Part shown: one piece after another, positions 46,127 through 56,272 of the stretch | Numbering within the stretch: position 1 is the first letter of the stretch | Layout of the letters: each line of letters starts with the position of its first letter | Origin: Uranotaenia lowii | Lineage: Eukaryota > Arthropoda > Insecta > Diptera > Culicidae | Reading direction: 5' to 3' | Length of the DNA: 64,000 nt | NCBI RefSeq assembly: GCF_029784155.1 | Contig: NC_073693.1 | Span: 284,242,875-284,306,874, forward strand | Notes under the pieces: generated by a model | What the model was told of the DNA's origin: nothing | What the model saw: only the letters and a program-made list of their open reading frames with translations | The model's database searches: none | Translations under genes and position numbers: made by a program

Positions 46127-47648
46127 TCTATATATATAAAAAGCAATTATCTGTATGTTTGTTTGTTTGTTTGTTTGTTTGTTTGTTTGTCCTCTATAGA
46201 CTCAGCCGTCTTAAGAGCTAGAGATCTGAAATTTGGCATGGATGCTCATTAGGACCAGGAATGATGAAAAATGTTTTTAGATTTTTGGACGACCTCTTCT
46301 GAAGGGGGTCGTCTATACAAGACAAATATTGTTTTCACGTTATTGACGTTATTTTCCGTCGGATTGTGATGAAAATTTGCACATGAGTGTTTTGAGGGAC
46401 GAGCAATTGATTACAGTTATCAAATTTAGGGTCAGGGGTCGGCCAAAGGGGTCGTCCATATCCACTGATTAATGTTTTTGCGATATTGGCTTTATTTTAC
46501 ATTGGATTGTGATGAACATTTGCACATGAGTGTTTTGAGGGACGAGCAATTGATTACAGTTATCAAATTAAGGGTCAGGGGTCGGTCAAAGGGGTCGTTC
46601 ATATCCACTGATTAATGTTTTTGCGATATTGGCGTTATTATAGATCGTATTGTGATGAAAATTAGCACATGAGTGTTTTGAGGGACCAGCAATCGATTTC
46701 AAGTTTCGAATTGCGGATTAGAAGTTGGTTGAAGGAGTCGTCCATACCCAACTTTAATGTTTTTGCGATTTTAGCGTTATTCTACATTGGATTGAGATGA
46801 AAATTTCCGCATAGGAGTTTTGAGGGACGTTCTTTTGCTTTCAGGTTTCAAATCTTGACTCAGGGGTCGGCAAAAGGGGTTATTATCTGTTTTACGATAT
46901 TCTCTTGATTGAGCATATAATTGTAATGAAAATTGGCACATGGGAGTTTAACAGAAAAGATAATTGATTTCAGGTGTCAAGTTTTGAATCGTGGTCAAAA
47001 AAAAGGCCGTCCATGTTAGTTGCTCACTGTTTTCGCGTTATTGTCGTGATCATGCATCGGATTGAGATGAAAATGTTCAGATGAGGGTTATATACTATGA
47101 GCAATTGACTCCAGGTAGCATGTTCCGTGTCAAGGGTCGGCGAAAGGGGCGTCTATATTCACTGTTCACTGTTTTCAATTTCCTGACGTTATTTTACATA
47201 TAAATTGAAAAGAAAATATGGCAAAAGGGAGTTTTGAGGAACGTAAAATTGGTTTCAATTATCGAATTTCGGGCCATGGGACAGAAAAAGAGGGTTTCAT
47301 TGAAAGTTCAGTGTTTTGTGCAATAATTTTATTGGAGGCAGTTAATTGATACCAATTTAAGTGTGAAGGTCAAGCAAAAGAGTCGTGCACATAAACAAAT
47401 AGTACATGTTTCTGCCATAATGTCTAGATTTTGCCACCGATCGAGAAGAAAACACTCTCACATAAATTTTAATAAAAAGCCAATCAACCGTTTAATTTGA
47501 ATTTCAAGTAATAGTAATAGTAGCGACTTTAAACACTGTTGAATTTTTTCCCCAAAAATGTCGAAAGAATGTTTCGAATTCATTTTCTAAACTCATTTTG
47601 ACGTACCAATGATTTAAAGCGAAACGAAGTTCGTACGGGATCAGCTAG
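46127..47648 (+). mobile_element. Non-autonomous Helitron, 1.5 kb
   Basis: The element begins TCTATATATATAAAAAGC immediately after A at 46126. It ends with a hairpin (ACGAAGTTCGT) eight bases before CAGCTAG at 47648, followed by T. This is the TC...CTAG structure with insertion between A and T that defines Helitrons, and the CGTACGGGATCAGCTAG end is typical of insect copies. There is no Rep/helicase ORF, so it depends on a partner. A GTTT microsatellite (about 46157-46190) follows the 5' end, and the middle is an array of imperfect ~140-bp repeats. Confidence 0.85.
46365..47340 (+). repeat. Imperfect ~140-bp tandem repeats inside the Helitron
   Basis: About seven units start with GGATTGTGATGAAAATTTGC-like words (near 46369, 46505, 46648, 46790, 46920, 47060 and 47200). 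Each continues through TGAGTGTTTTGAGGGACGAG, AATTGATTACAG and GGGTCAGGGGTCGG to TTTTTGCGATATTGGC. The first two units are nearly identical, later ones progressively decay, so amplification was directional or recent at the 5' end. Each unit is a candidate for a small internal duplication during rolling-circle transposition. Confidence 0.75.
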
Positions 47649-47837
47649 TACAAAATAAAAACTCGTTGTGCTATTCAGAACAGAACGAATCGCTTTCAAA
47701 ATTTGCATAGTTTTTTTGGGAGTAAAACCAATAAAAAACGTATAGGAGTTCAAAATAATTGAAAAACTTAAAATTTGCGTGCAAATCTTAAAGTGGTTCA
47801 ACTCTCATTTGTCCCGGAATTTTTTATCCGTGACAGT

Positions 47838-48650
47838 CCCTGGAGTGTCAATTTGACATCTCTCTTGTTTCCCGACCGATTTTTACAAAATTTATAGTTT
47901 TGGAAAACTCGTGATGTAGTCTAAGTATGATTTTCTGACAATACTCAGCTACAGCACTTAAGTTTTCCTTTTTTTTTTCAAAGTATATGAAACAAAATCC
48001 GAAAATAACATTCTTTGGAAAAAAGACTGTAAATAGGTAACTACGAAATGCTCGAAAAAAAAAATCGCTTAGTTGTCAAGATAACTAAAGTTAAAAGCGC
48101 GGTGAATATAAATTTATTGCGGAAATCTTGAGTTAATATACCCAAAATCCAGTGCAGAAACAGCTTTTTTTGAAAATTCAGCAAAAATTCTGTGCTTCGT
48201 ATTTTGACAATCTAAAAGTGCAAAAATGTTCCATATTACATCATCTTTTCAATCCTTCTATCGAAATTATCTGTTGAGACTTATACAATTTTTGGCGGTT
48301 AGTTGATCGGAAAGTATGGTTTTACACCACTTTTTTACAATTTTTTTTGTCATGATCATAATTTTTTTTAAATATTTAATTATGAGCAACATAGAGCTTC
48401 TAATTTCAAATTTCTTTGACACTGATTGAATTTTTTTTGAGCATTTTGTAACTGATCTAGTCTTTTTTCGAAGCATGTTTTTTAGGATTTTTTTTAATTG
48501 AATAACGGAAAAGTATTAAGGTGAATAATGTCTGAAAAACATATTTGATTTATGTTACGAGGTTTCCAAAACTATAAATTTTGGTAAAAATCTGCTGAAA
48601 AACAAAAGATACATAGTGGTTTTAAGCAAGGAGGGTCAAATTGACACACA
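47838..48650. mobile_element. Foldback element, GTGTCAATTTGACA ends
   Basis: GAGTGTCAATTTGACATC near 47852 and GGTCAAATTGACACAC near 48634 are inverted. So are TTTATAGTTTTGGAAA near 47890 and TTTCCAAAACTATAAATTTTG near 48564, and CTTGTTTCCCGACCG against CTGAAAAACAAAAGAT. Arms are about 80-90 bp around a ~650-bp AT-rich centre without coding. The element at 27840-28215 is a partial relative. Confidence 0.6.
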
Positions 48651-48689
48651 AGGTCTGATAAGGGAGTTTTTTTCCTGGGCATTCCGGGT

Positions 48690-49073
48690 CAAGGTTGCCG
48701 AAATCTGTAATTACACAGAACTTTGAGCAAATTTTCATCACAGAATCTGTGTCACAGAACACAGAATTTTGAAATTTTCACAGATTTAACAGAATTTCTA
48801 AATTTTGAATGGATTTCCGAAATAATATTTTTTTTTGACAGTATCAAATTAAGATTTCTTACTTTGAATCAGAAAAGTATGATAAGATTGGTAATGGTAA
48901 TAGATTTCGCCCAACTAAAATGTGAAAAAGACCCACTTCATGAATTCTCTATGAATTTTCTATGAAATTCAAGAAAATTGCATCACAGAAATCCATCACA
49001 GAATTTTTCGGTTAAATCACAAAAAGTCAGAATTATTTTTCTCAAAAACACAGATTTTTTTTCGGCAACCTTG
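48690..49073. mobile_element. MITE of the AAGGTTGCCGAAAT family, copy 2
   Basis: CAAGGTTGCCGAAA at 48690-48703 is exactly inverted as TTTCGGCAACCTTG at 49060-49073. The 384-bp body is rich in ATCACAGAAT/CACAGA words, as in the copy at 1654-2036. Non-coding. Target duplication not clear. Confidence 0.75.
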
Positions 49074-50050
49074 TTCAGGGTGCGTCAAAAAAATGATGTA
49101 AAATCAAAGATTTCAAGAATTGATGGAGGGTTTTTTATTTGGATGCACCCAAATAAAGTTACAAGCCGTCAAACTTCAAATAGTGTCATATTGACTCTCA
49201 AGAGCGGATTAGAGTTCATGTGCACATACATTTCCAGAAATTCTTTAGCTATAAACATTTCTGAAAATTCTTCTACTTATTCCTAAAGCTAACTGCATTC
49301 AAGTTGACTTGTAAAATTATCCATAGATCAAAATTAATATATTTCCGAACTCTCAAATTATCTTAAGAGTGCACATTTAAGCTACAATTTTCGAAATAAT
49401 TGAATACATTAAGCTTGTTGCTGTCAGCAGCAGACAAATTGAGTTGAAACCTACAAGGTTATAAGAAGAGATAGATTACCATAACTTATGATTGTTTTTG
49501 GTTTATCAGCTTTACCGATGAAAAAGTTATGTCGTTTCTAGTAATAAAATTTTTTAGATTTTGAAAGATTCTACCCGCTTATTTTTACCATCTTCCATTT
49601 CTTTTAATTTTCTATATGTCTATTAAATTTTAAATTCTTAATTCTCACTAAATGAGCATCACTTTACACCGATTAGGCCGATCAAGCAACACTACAAGGT
49701 TTAAAAAATACTATCATATCAATCACAAAGGTCAAAATATTAACACTTTGGTTATTTGCCCTACTTTGGACCCTTAAAGCGGTGGTTTTTAAATAATCAT
49801 GTTTTTCTAATAAATGGACGGGAGGTTTATATTTTTTCAAGAAGTTTATTTATAGTTGATGATCTTATCTGCGAGTTTCAATGAGAATATTCAACATAAG
49901 TTTCGCCGTTACTGAAAGATTTGCAAAGATCTGGATCATCAAAATTTCCAACTTTCAACCTACTATTTCTATTTTGGTACTGAACTGGTACCTATGATTG
50001 GACCTAGAACTAAAATTTCTATAAAAAGTATAATTTTACGAAAATAAATA
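49074..50050. other. AT-rich DNA, no gene recognised
   Basis: No conserved exon, RNA gene or transposon terminus was seen before the nested block begins at 50051. Confidence 0.45.
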
Positions 50051-50166
50051 TACACTGCCGGCCAAAAGTTTGGAATCACCCACTAATCTTCTGATCTCAT
50101 TTGAAAGATAATGAGCAATAGCTATCTCGGAGGTATTTGCTCAAATATAATGTTTTAATTTTGAAC
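50051..50166. mobile_element. Left part of a mariner-type MITE split by a LINE
   Basis: TACACTGCCGGCCAAAAGTT, then TGGAATCACC, starts here. The exact inverse AAACTTTTGGCCGGCAGTG followed by TA is at 62632-62652. CACTGCCGGCCAAAAGTTTG is a Tc1/mariner-style terminus and TA flanks it on both sides. The LINE at 50167-62243 separates the two parts. Confidence 0.7.
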
Positions 50167-51385
50167 TTTTTTTTTTCCTTTATTAAAAAATATGTACAAA
50201 CATTAAAGGCTCTTGATTCAGGATCATTTTGAGCCGAAGACTTTTTACAAACTAGTTTTTAGTATCACTACAAAAATAACTGATTAACTTTGAGTTATAT
50301 GTTTTTCGTTTGTAGTCCCAGGATATTCAATGATATTCCTTCAGTTTCCTAGTATTCCGTCTTCGTGTACGTTCCGTCCTTCTTCGTCAGTTTTCCAGGT
50401 ATTCGTTGTAAGTTCTTGATTTATTTCATAATTTCAAGCCAGCACTCTTTAGAAATTCGAATATCAACTTCATTGTTTGCATATCCCTTTGCCCCAGAAT
50501 ATCTCTAATTGATGTATTAGAAGACTTAGATGTTTTATTCAGAAAATCGATTAGATCTCCTCTAAAGCGTTCATATTTTGAACAGTGCCACACAACATGA
50601 TCTATATCTTCGTAGTCTTTACCACAATCACAAATGTTCGTGTTTGACAGTCTAATCCGAAACAAATGGGCTGCTAGTAGATAATGATTTGAGATAATCC
50701 GCGAACAAATTTTTATGAAATTTCTTTCAAAAAACTGCTTATGAAACCATGCTTTATTTTTGACTTGAGGTAAAATTGAGAAACAAAATCTTCCTAAGTC
50801 GCTGCTATTCCACTTACTTTGCCACATAGACAATGCTATGGAATGTGAGATGGAATAAAGTTCAAAATGTTGGAAACCTCTACAATAAACCGAGTCGCTA
50901 ATTACTCCCTGCTTAGCTAGATGATCAGCTTTTTCATTCCCCAAAATTCCACAGTGAGATGGGATCCAGAACAATGATATTGTATATCCTAAATTATTCA
51001 GATTTAACAATGCTTTTTTAATTTTATATGTAAAAATACAAGCTGTAGAATCTAACTGACCTGATATGAGAGAAGACAGAGAACTCATACTATCTGAGCA
51101 TATGATGTATCTGGAAGGAGGCAAACTTTTAATGTATTCACAGGAGTGATAAATAGCGATCATTTCAGCAATGAATATTGAACAAGGGGTCATTAATTTG
51201 AAACTTTGTGAAGAGTTCGTATGATACATTCCAAAACCAGCACCTTGAGGTGATACCGATCCATCAGTATATGGGTCATTCCATACCAAGTGACCATGAA
51301 AATCCCTCTTCATCCCTGGGCGCTATTACTTTCGTACAGCTATTTAGATTGATGTTCTGCACCACTGTCCAATAATAGCTAAGAC

Positions 51386-51642
51386 TATGTGGCCTGGCTT
51401 CGACCAGACCGAACTGAACGCCATGAGAAAATTTTTAAACTGCAGATTTTGAAACTCATGCCATTCGTTTGCGAGACCAGAACAAGTAAATTTATTCACT
51501 GGGATGTGTTTCTTGGGTTATAAATTATTGATTCTGGTTGATAAGTTTCACAAATTTTGTCCAAGGATGAAAATATAAGTACATGTGTGTCTCGGAAAAC
51601 TGCTGATGGCGTTCAGTTCGATCTGGTCGAATCCAGACCATG
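51386..51642. mobile_element. Small palindromic MITE inside the TA transposon
   Basis: TATGTGGCCTGGCTTCGACC followed by AGACCGAACTGAACGCCAT (51386-51424) is inverted with few mismatches at 51605-51642 (ATGGCGTTCAGTTCGATCTG, GTCGAATCCAGACCATG). About 257 bp, non-coding. Exact outer ends and target duplication were not resolved. Confidence 0.6.
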
Positions 51643-51721
51643 TAAACAAAGTTACGAGGGGTCTATAATTACTGTTGAAGTAATGTAGCAGTTCAATTGC
51701 CGAACCCTGTAGTAACCCTGT

Positions 51722-53071
51722 ATATTTGAATCAATAATAAATGAAAAAATTTATCAACAAGTAAAAAATATTATAACGAGTAAACAACATGGTTTCTTCA
51801 AAGGGCGCTCTACAGCATCAAATCTTCTCGAATTCGTTACATACGTTATCGATTCTATGAGCAAAGGCTTTCATGTTGAGGCTATTTATACCGACTTTAG
51901 CAAAGCCTTTGATCGCATTGACATACCCCTTTTAATCTTCAAATTAAAAAAAAATTGGCTTTCATCCAAATCTTCTCTCCTGGTTATAATCATATTTAAC
52001 TGATCGAACACAAATCGTTCGTTTCCAAAACGAATTATCTAAATCTGTAGCTGTGACCTCTGGTGTGCCTCAGGGGTCTCATTTAGGACCTCTCCTTTTC
52101 ATACTGTTCGTTAACGACATTTCCTTTATTCTAAAACGGATTGAATACCTAATATACGCCGACGATATTAAACTATTTCTGAAAATAAAAACAACCGAAG
52201 ATGTTGAAACATTTCAAAACGAAATCAATGTTTTCTTTGAATGGTGCAACAAAAGTTTACTTCAATTGAATGTTAAAAAATGCAACTCTATATCATTTAG
52301 CAGAAAGCAAAGTTACCCCATCATTGAAACAAAATTAGGCAATCAACCAGTACAAAAATGCAAAATTGTAAGGGATCTTGGCGTCATACTGGATTCAAAA
52401 CTCACGTTTGTAGAACATCAGAACAATATCATCAATAAAGCAAATTGCATGCTAGGATTTGTAAAACGTTTCAGCAAACACTTTCAAGACCCATACACCA
52501 TAAAATCACTTTATATATCCTATGTTCGTTCGATACTGGAGTATTGTAGCATCATATGGAATCCTTATTCAAATATTCACGAGCAACGTCTCGAATCAGT
52601 TCAAAAACAATTTTTGTTATATGCGCTACGTAAAATAAATTGGACCACTTTTCCTCTGCCATCGTATGAATCTCGTTGTAAGCTTATTGATATAGAACCT
52701 CTCAGTAAACGCAGAGAATTTTCCCAAATTGCATTTGTAAATGATGTTGTTACACAAAGAATAGACAGTCCTGAATTACTTTCAAAACTAAATTTTTACG
52801 CACCCTCCCGTCCATTAAGAAATAAACATTTGTTCTACATTAAACTTTACGACAAAGACTATGCAAAACATCAACCTATTAATCAAATGATGTACAAATA
52901 CAATTTACAAAGTGAAATTATAGACGTAGCGATGAACAAAACACAATTAAAAAAGGCATTCAAAAACAACTTCATAGAACAACAAAATAGCTTACATTAG
53001 TTTTAAGTAGTTTTAAGTATTGTAGTCTACATAGTTTGACTTAATAAATAAATAAATAAATAAATAAATAA
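51722..53071 (+). pseudogene. 5'-truncated LINE RT fragment with TAAA tail
   Basis: A + strand reverse transcriptase starts mid-domain. The first part carries KQHGFFKGRSTASNLLEFVT and IYTDFSKAFDRIDIPLL. After a frameshift near 51960-52010 a 315-codon frame includes SGVPQGSHLGPLLFILFVND, the catalytic IYADDIKLF and LGVILDSKLTF, then the thumb and a C-terminus ending at 53000. The 3' end is a seven-fold TAAA run (about 53043-53071), the tail of a Jockey/CR1-type LINE without RNase H. It is a different lineage from the surrounding LINE and in opposite orientation. Endonuclease and ORF1 are absent. Confidence 0.8.
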
Positions 53072-53351
53072 CTTTCGCTATATGCGGAAGCAGATCCATC
53101 CTTTAGGATGCGTATTTATAAGAAGATGTATTGGCGTAACGGTGAAATTTCACGAACTTCCCATCTTAAAAACTTGATATCTCCGAAACGGCACATATTG
53201 CTTTGAGTGAATGAGTGATTCTTATGTAAAATTTCACGCTGAATCCATTGGCACCATCAAATCAAAAATTAAAGTGGGGGCATTTTGAGATAATCGCAAT
53301 TTAAGTTTTAAAATGCAAAATTTTCTAGTTTGGCAACACTGCCGAAAATTT

Positions 53352-53515
53352 TGTAGGATTTAGCCGTAGATCGGAATGGATAAACCAACTACAAGGTTTG
53401 ACGGTTAAATAACAACTGTGTTTTATTACCAGAAAATTCGTTCTTAAATACTAACTTATTCTAAGTCATGGCATGCTGAGGTTGTCTGTCGTTATTCGGA
53501 ACTGCATGTTCAACA
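53352..53515 (-). repeat. Copia 3' LTR (164 bp)
   Basis: Direct repeat identical to 56109-56272. On the sense strand it begins TGTTGAACATGCAG and ends CCTACA. It contains the last 18 codons of the polyprotein, including the stop at 53463-53461, so the protein's C-terminus is encoded by LTR sequence. Confidence 0.92.
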
Positions 53516-56049
53516 CTCCTCCTCGACAGCGTAACTCCAGCTGCTTCTCGGAATTTTCCCAACTTGAGGTAAGCCAACGGCTTGATTAATATATCCGCCA
53601 CCATATCTTCGGAAGAACAGTAGCTCACGGTTATTGTCCCATCTTCGTAAAGGGAGCGGACATAATGATATTTGGTGTCCACGTGCTTCGAACGGTTGTT
53701 GATCCGGGTAGATTGTAACTGCTTGATGCACGCCTGGTTCTCCCCAAATATTCTGGTTGGTTGGTGGATGTGAATGTTGAAATCTCGAAGAAGTCGTTTG
53801 ATCCACACCAACTCTTGGCAGCACTCTGCGAGCGCCACGTATTTTGCCTCGGTGCTGCTTAATGCCACGCAGGTTTGCCTTTTTGATGCCCAGCAAATCG
53901 GACCACCACTGAGCAGAAACATGTAACCGGTATTGGATTTCCGGCTTGCTGCATCGCTGGCCCAGTCTGCGTTGGAATAAGCTTCCAGCTTCGGTTGGCC
54001 GGATCTTAGCACCAACTCATGGTCCAACGTCGATTTCAGATAACGGAGCACCCGTTTGGCCTCCGTCCAATCGGCTTGGGTAGGTGAGCTTACTGATCGC
54101 CACAGTATGCCCACACTGGCTGCGATGTCCGGTCGGGTGTTGGCTGCCACGTGCAACAGACCACCGATAAGGCTGCTATACAAGTGGTTGTTGGGTAGCA
54201 GATTCTCCTCCTCCTTCTGTTGACAGTGGCCGGGGTTTATCGGTATCTTGGAAATTTTTGCGTTTTCCATACCGAACTGTGTCAGCAGCTTTTGGATGCA
54301 CGCTCGTTGGTTAAGCTTGAAGTTCTCATCCTCGCGCCTTACTTCAATGTCGAGAAAATGATGAATGTCACCCAACGAGGTAACGGAAAATTTTCGGTTC
54401 AACGCTGCTATGATGTCGTCGTACTCCTGCTCGTCGTGACACGATATGACCATGTTGTCCTCGTCGATCACCAGGTAGGCAGACCGCTTACCGTTTTGTC
54501 GGACGTATAAAAAGGGGGAATTTTTCGACTCCTGAAACTTGAGTTCTTTCAGAATACCATCGGACTGCTCGTACCCTCTCGGCCGCACGTACGCTTGTTT
54601 CACTAGCATGTTGCGCTGACTCGCCACCGTCAGCATGGTTCGGAACGTTACCTGACGCACCAAATCATCGAAATTGGTTGATGTCGCGCTGCTTCGGGAT
54701 TCAGGCTCCTCCTTAACCAAAGTACCATCGGATTCCAGCACCATTGCCGGATTTGATGTTTCGGATTCCAGCACCTTTGCTGGAGCAGCGTCACCTCGAC
54801 TTGATTTGGATTCTACAACTGCTGGGGGTCGTCGCTTTTGGATGTTTTTGGCCAGCCCTGCACGTTCAACTCGCATTTTCGGATAATGTGCCACGTGTTG
54901 CCCTTGCTCTCGGTTAGTGACGAGCTGGAACAGCCCACCAGTTTTCCGAGCGACAGCAATGACGGCACCACCAAATTTGATCACGCAACGATGGGGCTTT
55001 TGAAAAACGACTTCGGCTCCTTTGGCAACCAGTTTGCCAACGGAAATTAAATTCGACTGCAACTCAGGAACAAAGTAGACATTGGAAAGCGTAATTTCAT
55101 TCTCGCTACCGTCGTCACCATGGCAACTGAAACGACCGGTACCAACGCCATGCACCATCATCTCTATTCCATCGGCCAGTGTGATGGAAATGTCTTTGCT
55201 CGCTTTCAGTTTGCTGAAGAATGACCGATCTGAGCACATGTGGGATGTTGCTCCAGAATCGATAATCCACGTCTTCGACTTCACATTGCTCTTGGCCGTA
55301 AAAGCAAATGATGACTTTTCACCTATCGACTGTTTAGGCGAAACCTTCTTCTTCCTCGGACCTTCGGGAAGATTGGCACGTTCACCGTTCGCGGGCTCGC
55401 GGGGCGTCGTTTTCCGTTGAAAATGTCTAGGCTTGCTTCGATTTTCAAACGGCTTCTTTTCTGCGGCTCGCAGCAGAATGGATTCCCCGGATTTTTCTGC
55501 TCGTTTCTGGGCTTCGTCTATCAGCTTGCTCTTGACGAGTTCCATCGTGAGCTCGTCGTCGGATCGGCTTTCCAAAGCGGTTGTGAGGGTGTCAAAAGAG
55601 TCAGGCATACTTTTTAACACCATGGCCACTTTTAGACTGTTGCCCAGCTCTTGCCCCGCGTTTGTCAAGCTAGAAAATAGCTCGTCCATGCGGAACAAAT
55701 GGTTTTCCATGTCCTCGTCGTCGGTGTACTCTGCCCTGCAGAGTTTTTTCAGCAACGATACTTTCGTGGACATGGTGGTTTTCTGATGATGGTTCTTCAG
55801 TTGATGCCATGTTTCCCTCGCGGTTTGGCATTCCCGAATCAGCGGATGCTGACTGTCGTCTACCAGCAAAACGATTGTGGCTCGTGCTTTGGCGTCTCCT
55901 TCTGCCCACGCTTCCGTCGGAGGTTCAGGGGCGTCCTCCCTCACGTACTTCCAGAGATTTTCGCGCACCAACAGCATTTCCACTTTGAATCGCCATGATT
56001 CGTATCCGCCGCTGCGTAGCTTCTCGACCAGGAACTTGCTGCCTTCCAT
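53461..56049 (-). CDS. Copia Gag-Pol-like protein lacking integrase, 862 codons, uninterrupted
   Basis: One open frame from ATG 56049 to TGA in the 3' LTR. Residues 1-~190 are copia-type Gag (NLWKYVREDAPEP, QLKNHHQKTTMSTKVSLLKK, LTNAGQELG). No CCHC knuckle follows. At ~265 is the aspartic protease, WIIDSGATSHMCSDRSFF. After LFQLVTN the integrase zinc finger and core (normally ~400 residues) are missing, replaced by a ~110-residue Glu/Ser/Lys-rich linker. RT resumes at TMLTVASQRNMLVKQ but skips the first catalytic segment, and the usual YVDD is read as VIDED. RNase H is well kept (SNADWASDA, LSSTEAKYVALAECCQELVW), with GENQ where DNQ is usual. Closes near ADILIKPL. Despite these losses there is no stop or frameshift. 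It would need integrase, and probably RT, supplied by another element. Confidence 0.85.
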   Translation of the reverse strand: MEGSKFLVEKLRSGGYESWRFKVEMLLVRENLWKYVREDAPEPPTEAWAEGDAKARATIVLLVDDSQHPLIRECQTARETWHQLKNHHQKTTMSTKVSLLKKLCRAEYTDDEDMENHLFRMDELFSSLTNAGQELGNSLKVAMVLKSMPDSFDTLTTALESRSDDELTMELVKSKLIDEAQKRAEKSGESILLRAAEKKPFENRSKPRHFQRKTTPREPANGERANLPEGPRKKKVSPKQSIGEKSSFAFTAKSNVKSKTWIIDSGATSHMCSDRSFFSKLKASKDISITLADGIEMMVHGVGTGRFSCHGDDGSENEITLSNVYFVPELQSNLISVGKLVAKGAEVVFQKPHRCVIKFGGAVIAVARKTGGLFQLVTNREQGQHVAHYPKMRVERAGLAKNIQKRRPPAVVESKSSRGDAAPAKVLESETSNPAMVLESDGTLVKEEPESRSSATSTNFDDLVRQVTFRTMLTVASQRNMLVKQAYVRPRGYEQSDGILKELKFQESKNSPFLYVRQNGKRSAYLVIDEDNMVISCHDEQEYDDIIAALNRKFSVTSLGDIHHFLDIEVRREDENFKLNQRACIQKLLTQFGMENAKISKIPINPGHCQQKEEENLLPNNHLYSSLIGGLLHVAANTRPDIAASVGILWRSVSSPTQADWTEAKRVLRYLKSTLDHELVLRSGQPKLEAYSNADWASDAASRKSNTGYMFLLSGGPICWASKRQTCVALSSTEAKYVALAECCQELVWIKRLLRDFNIHIHQPTRIFGENQACIKQLQSTRINNRSKHVDTKYHYVRSLYEDGTITVSYCSSEDMVADILIKPLAYLKLGKFREAAGVTLSRRSVEHAVPNNDRQPQHAMT

Positions 56050-56097
56050 CTTCTAGGGACCAAATGACTCACACTGTTCAAGAACTCTTTCAGAAAA

Positions 56098-56108
56098 GGC
56101 CCATAACC
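56098..56108 (-). promoter_or_regulatory. Copia primer-binding site (initiator tRNA-Met anticodon arm)
   Basis: Immediately inside the 5' LTR the + strand reads GGCCCATAACC, which is the anticodon-arm sequence of initiator tRNA-Met. The element RNA would therefore carry its complement GGTTATGGGCC. Priming from the middle of tRNA-iMet, rather than its 3' end, is characteristic of Drosophila copia and relatives. Confidence 0.8.
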
Positions 56109-56272
56109 TGTAGGATTTAGCCGTAGATCGGAATGGATAAACCAACTACAAGGTTTGACGGTTAAATAACAACTGTGTTTTATTACCAGAAAATTCGTTC
56201 TTAAATACTAACTTATTCTAAGTCATGGCATGCTGAGGTTGTCTGTCGTTATTCGGAACTGCATGTTCAACA
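56109..56272 (-). repeat. Copia 5' LTR (164 bp)
   Basis: Identical to the copy at 53352-53515. Followed on the right by the AATTT target duplication at 56273-56277, and on the sense-strand 3' side by the primer-binding site. Confidence 0.92.

Larger units (their letters stand above)
53352..56272 (-). mobile_element. Copia retrotransposon, 2.9 kb, identical LTRs and perfect AATTT duplications
   Basis: Two 164-bp direct repeats, TG...CA, lie at 53352-53515 and 56109-56272 and agree at every position by eye. AATTT precedes the left copy (53347-53351) and follows the right copy (56273-56277), a 5-bp target duplication. The element is transcribed leftwards. A purine-rich GAGGAGGAG sits just before its 3' LTR, and an initiator-Met-tRNA-type primer site just after its 5' LTR. 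At 2.9 kb it is much shorter than a complete copia (about 5 kb), because the polyprotein lacks whole domains. Identical LTRs mean very recent insertion. Confidence 0.93.

Noticed and set aside
51268..51271. TATA as the target duplication of the 5.3-kb transposon
   Set aside because: Using TATA shifts the LINE frame, whereas TA restores it exactly.
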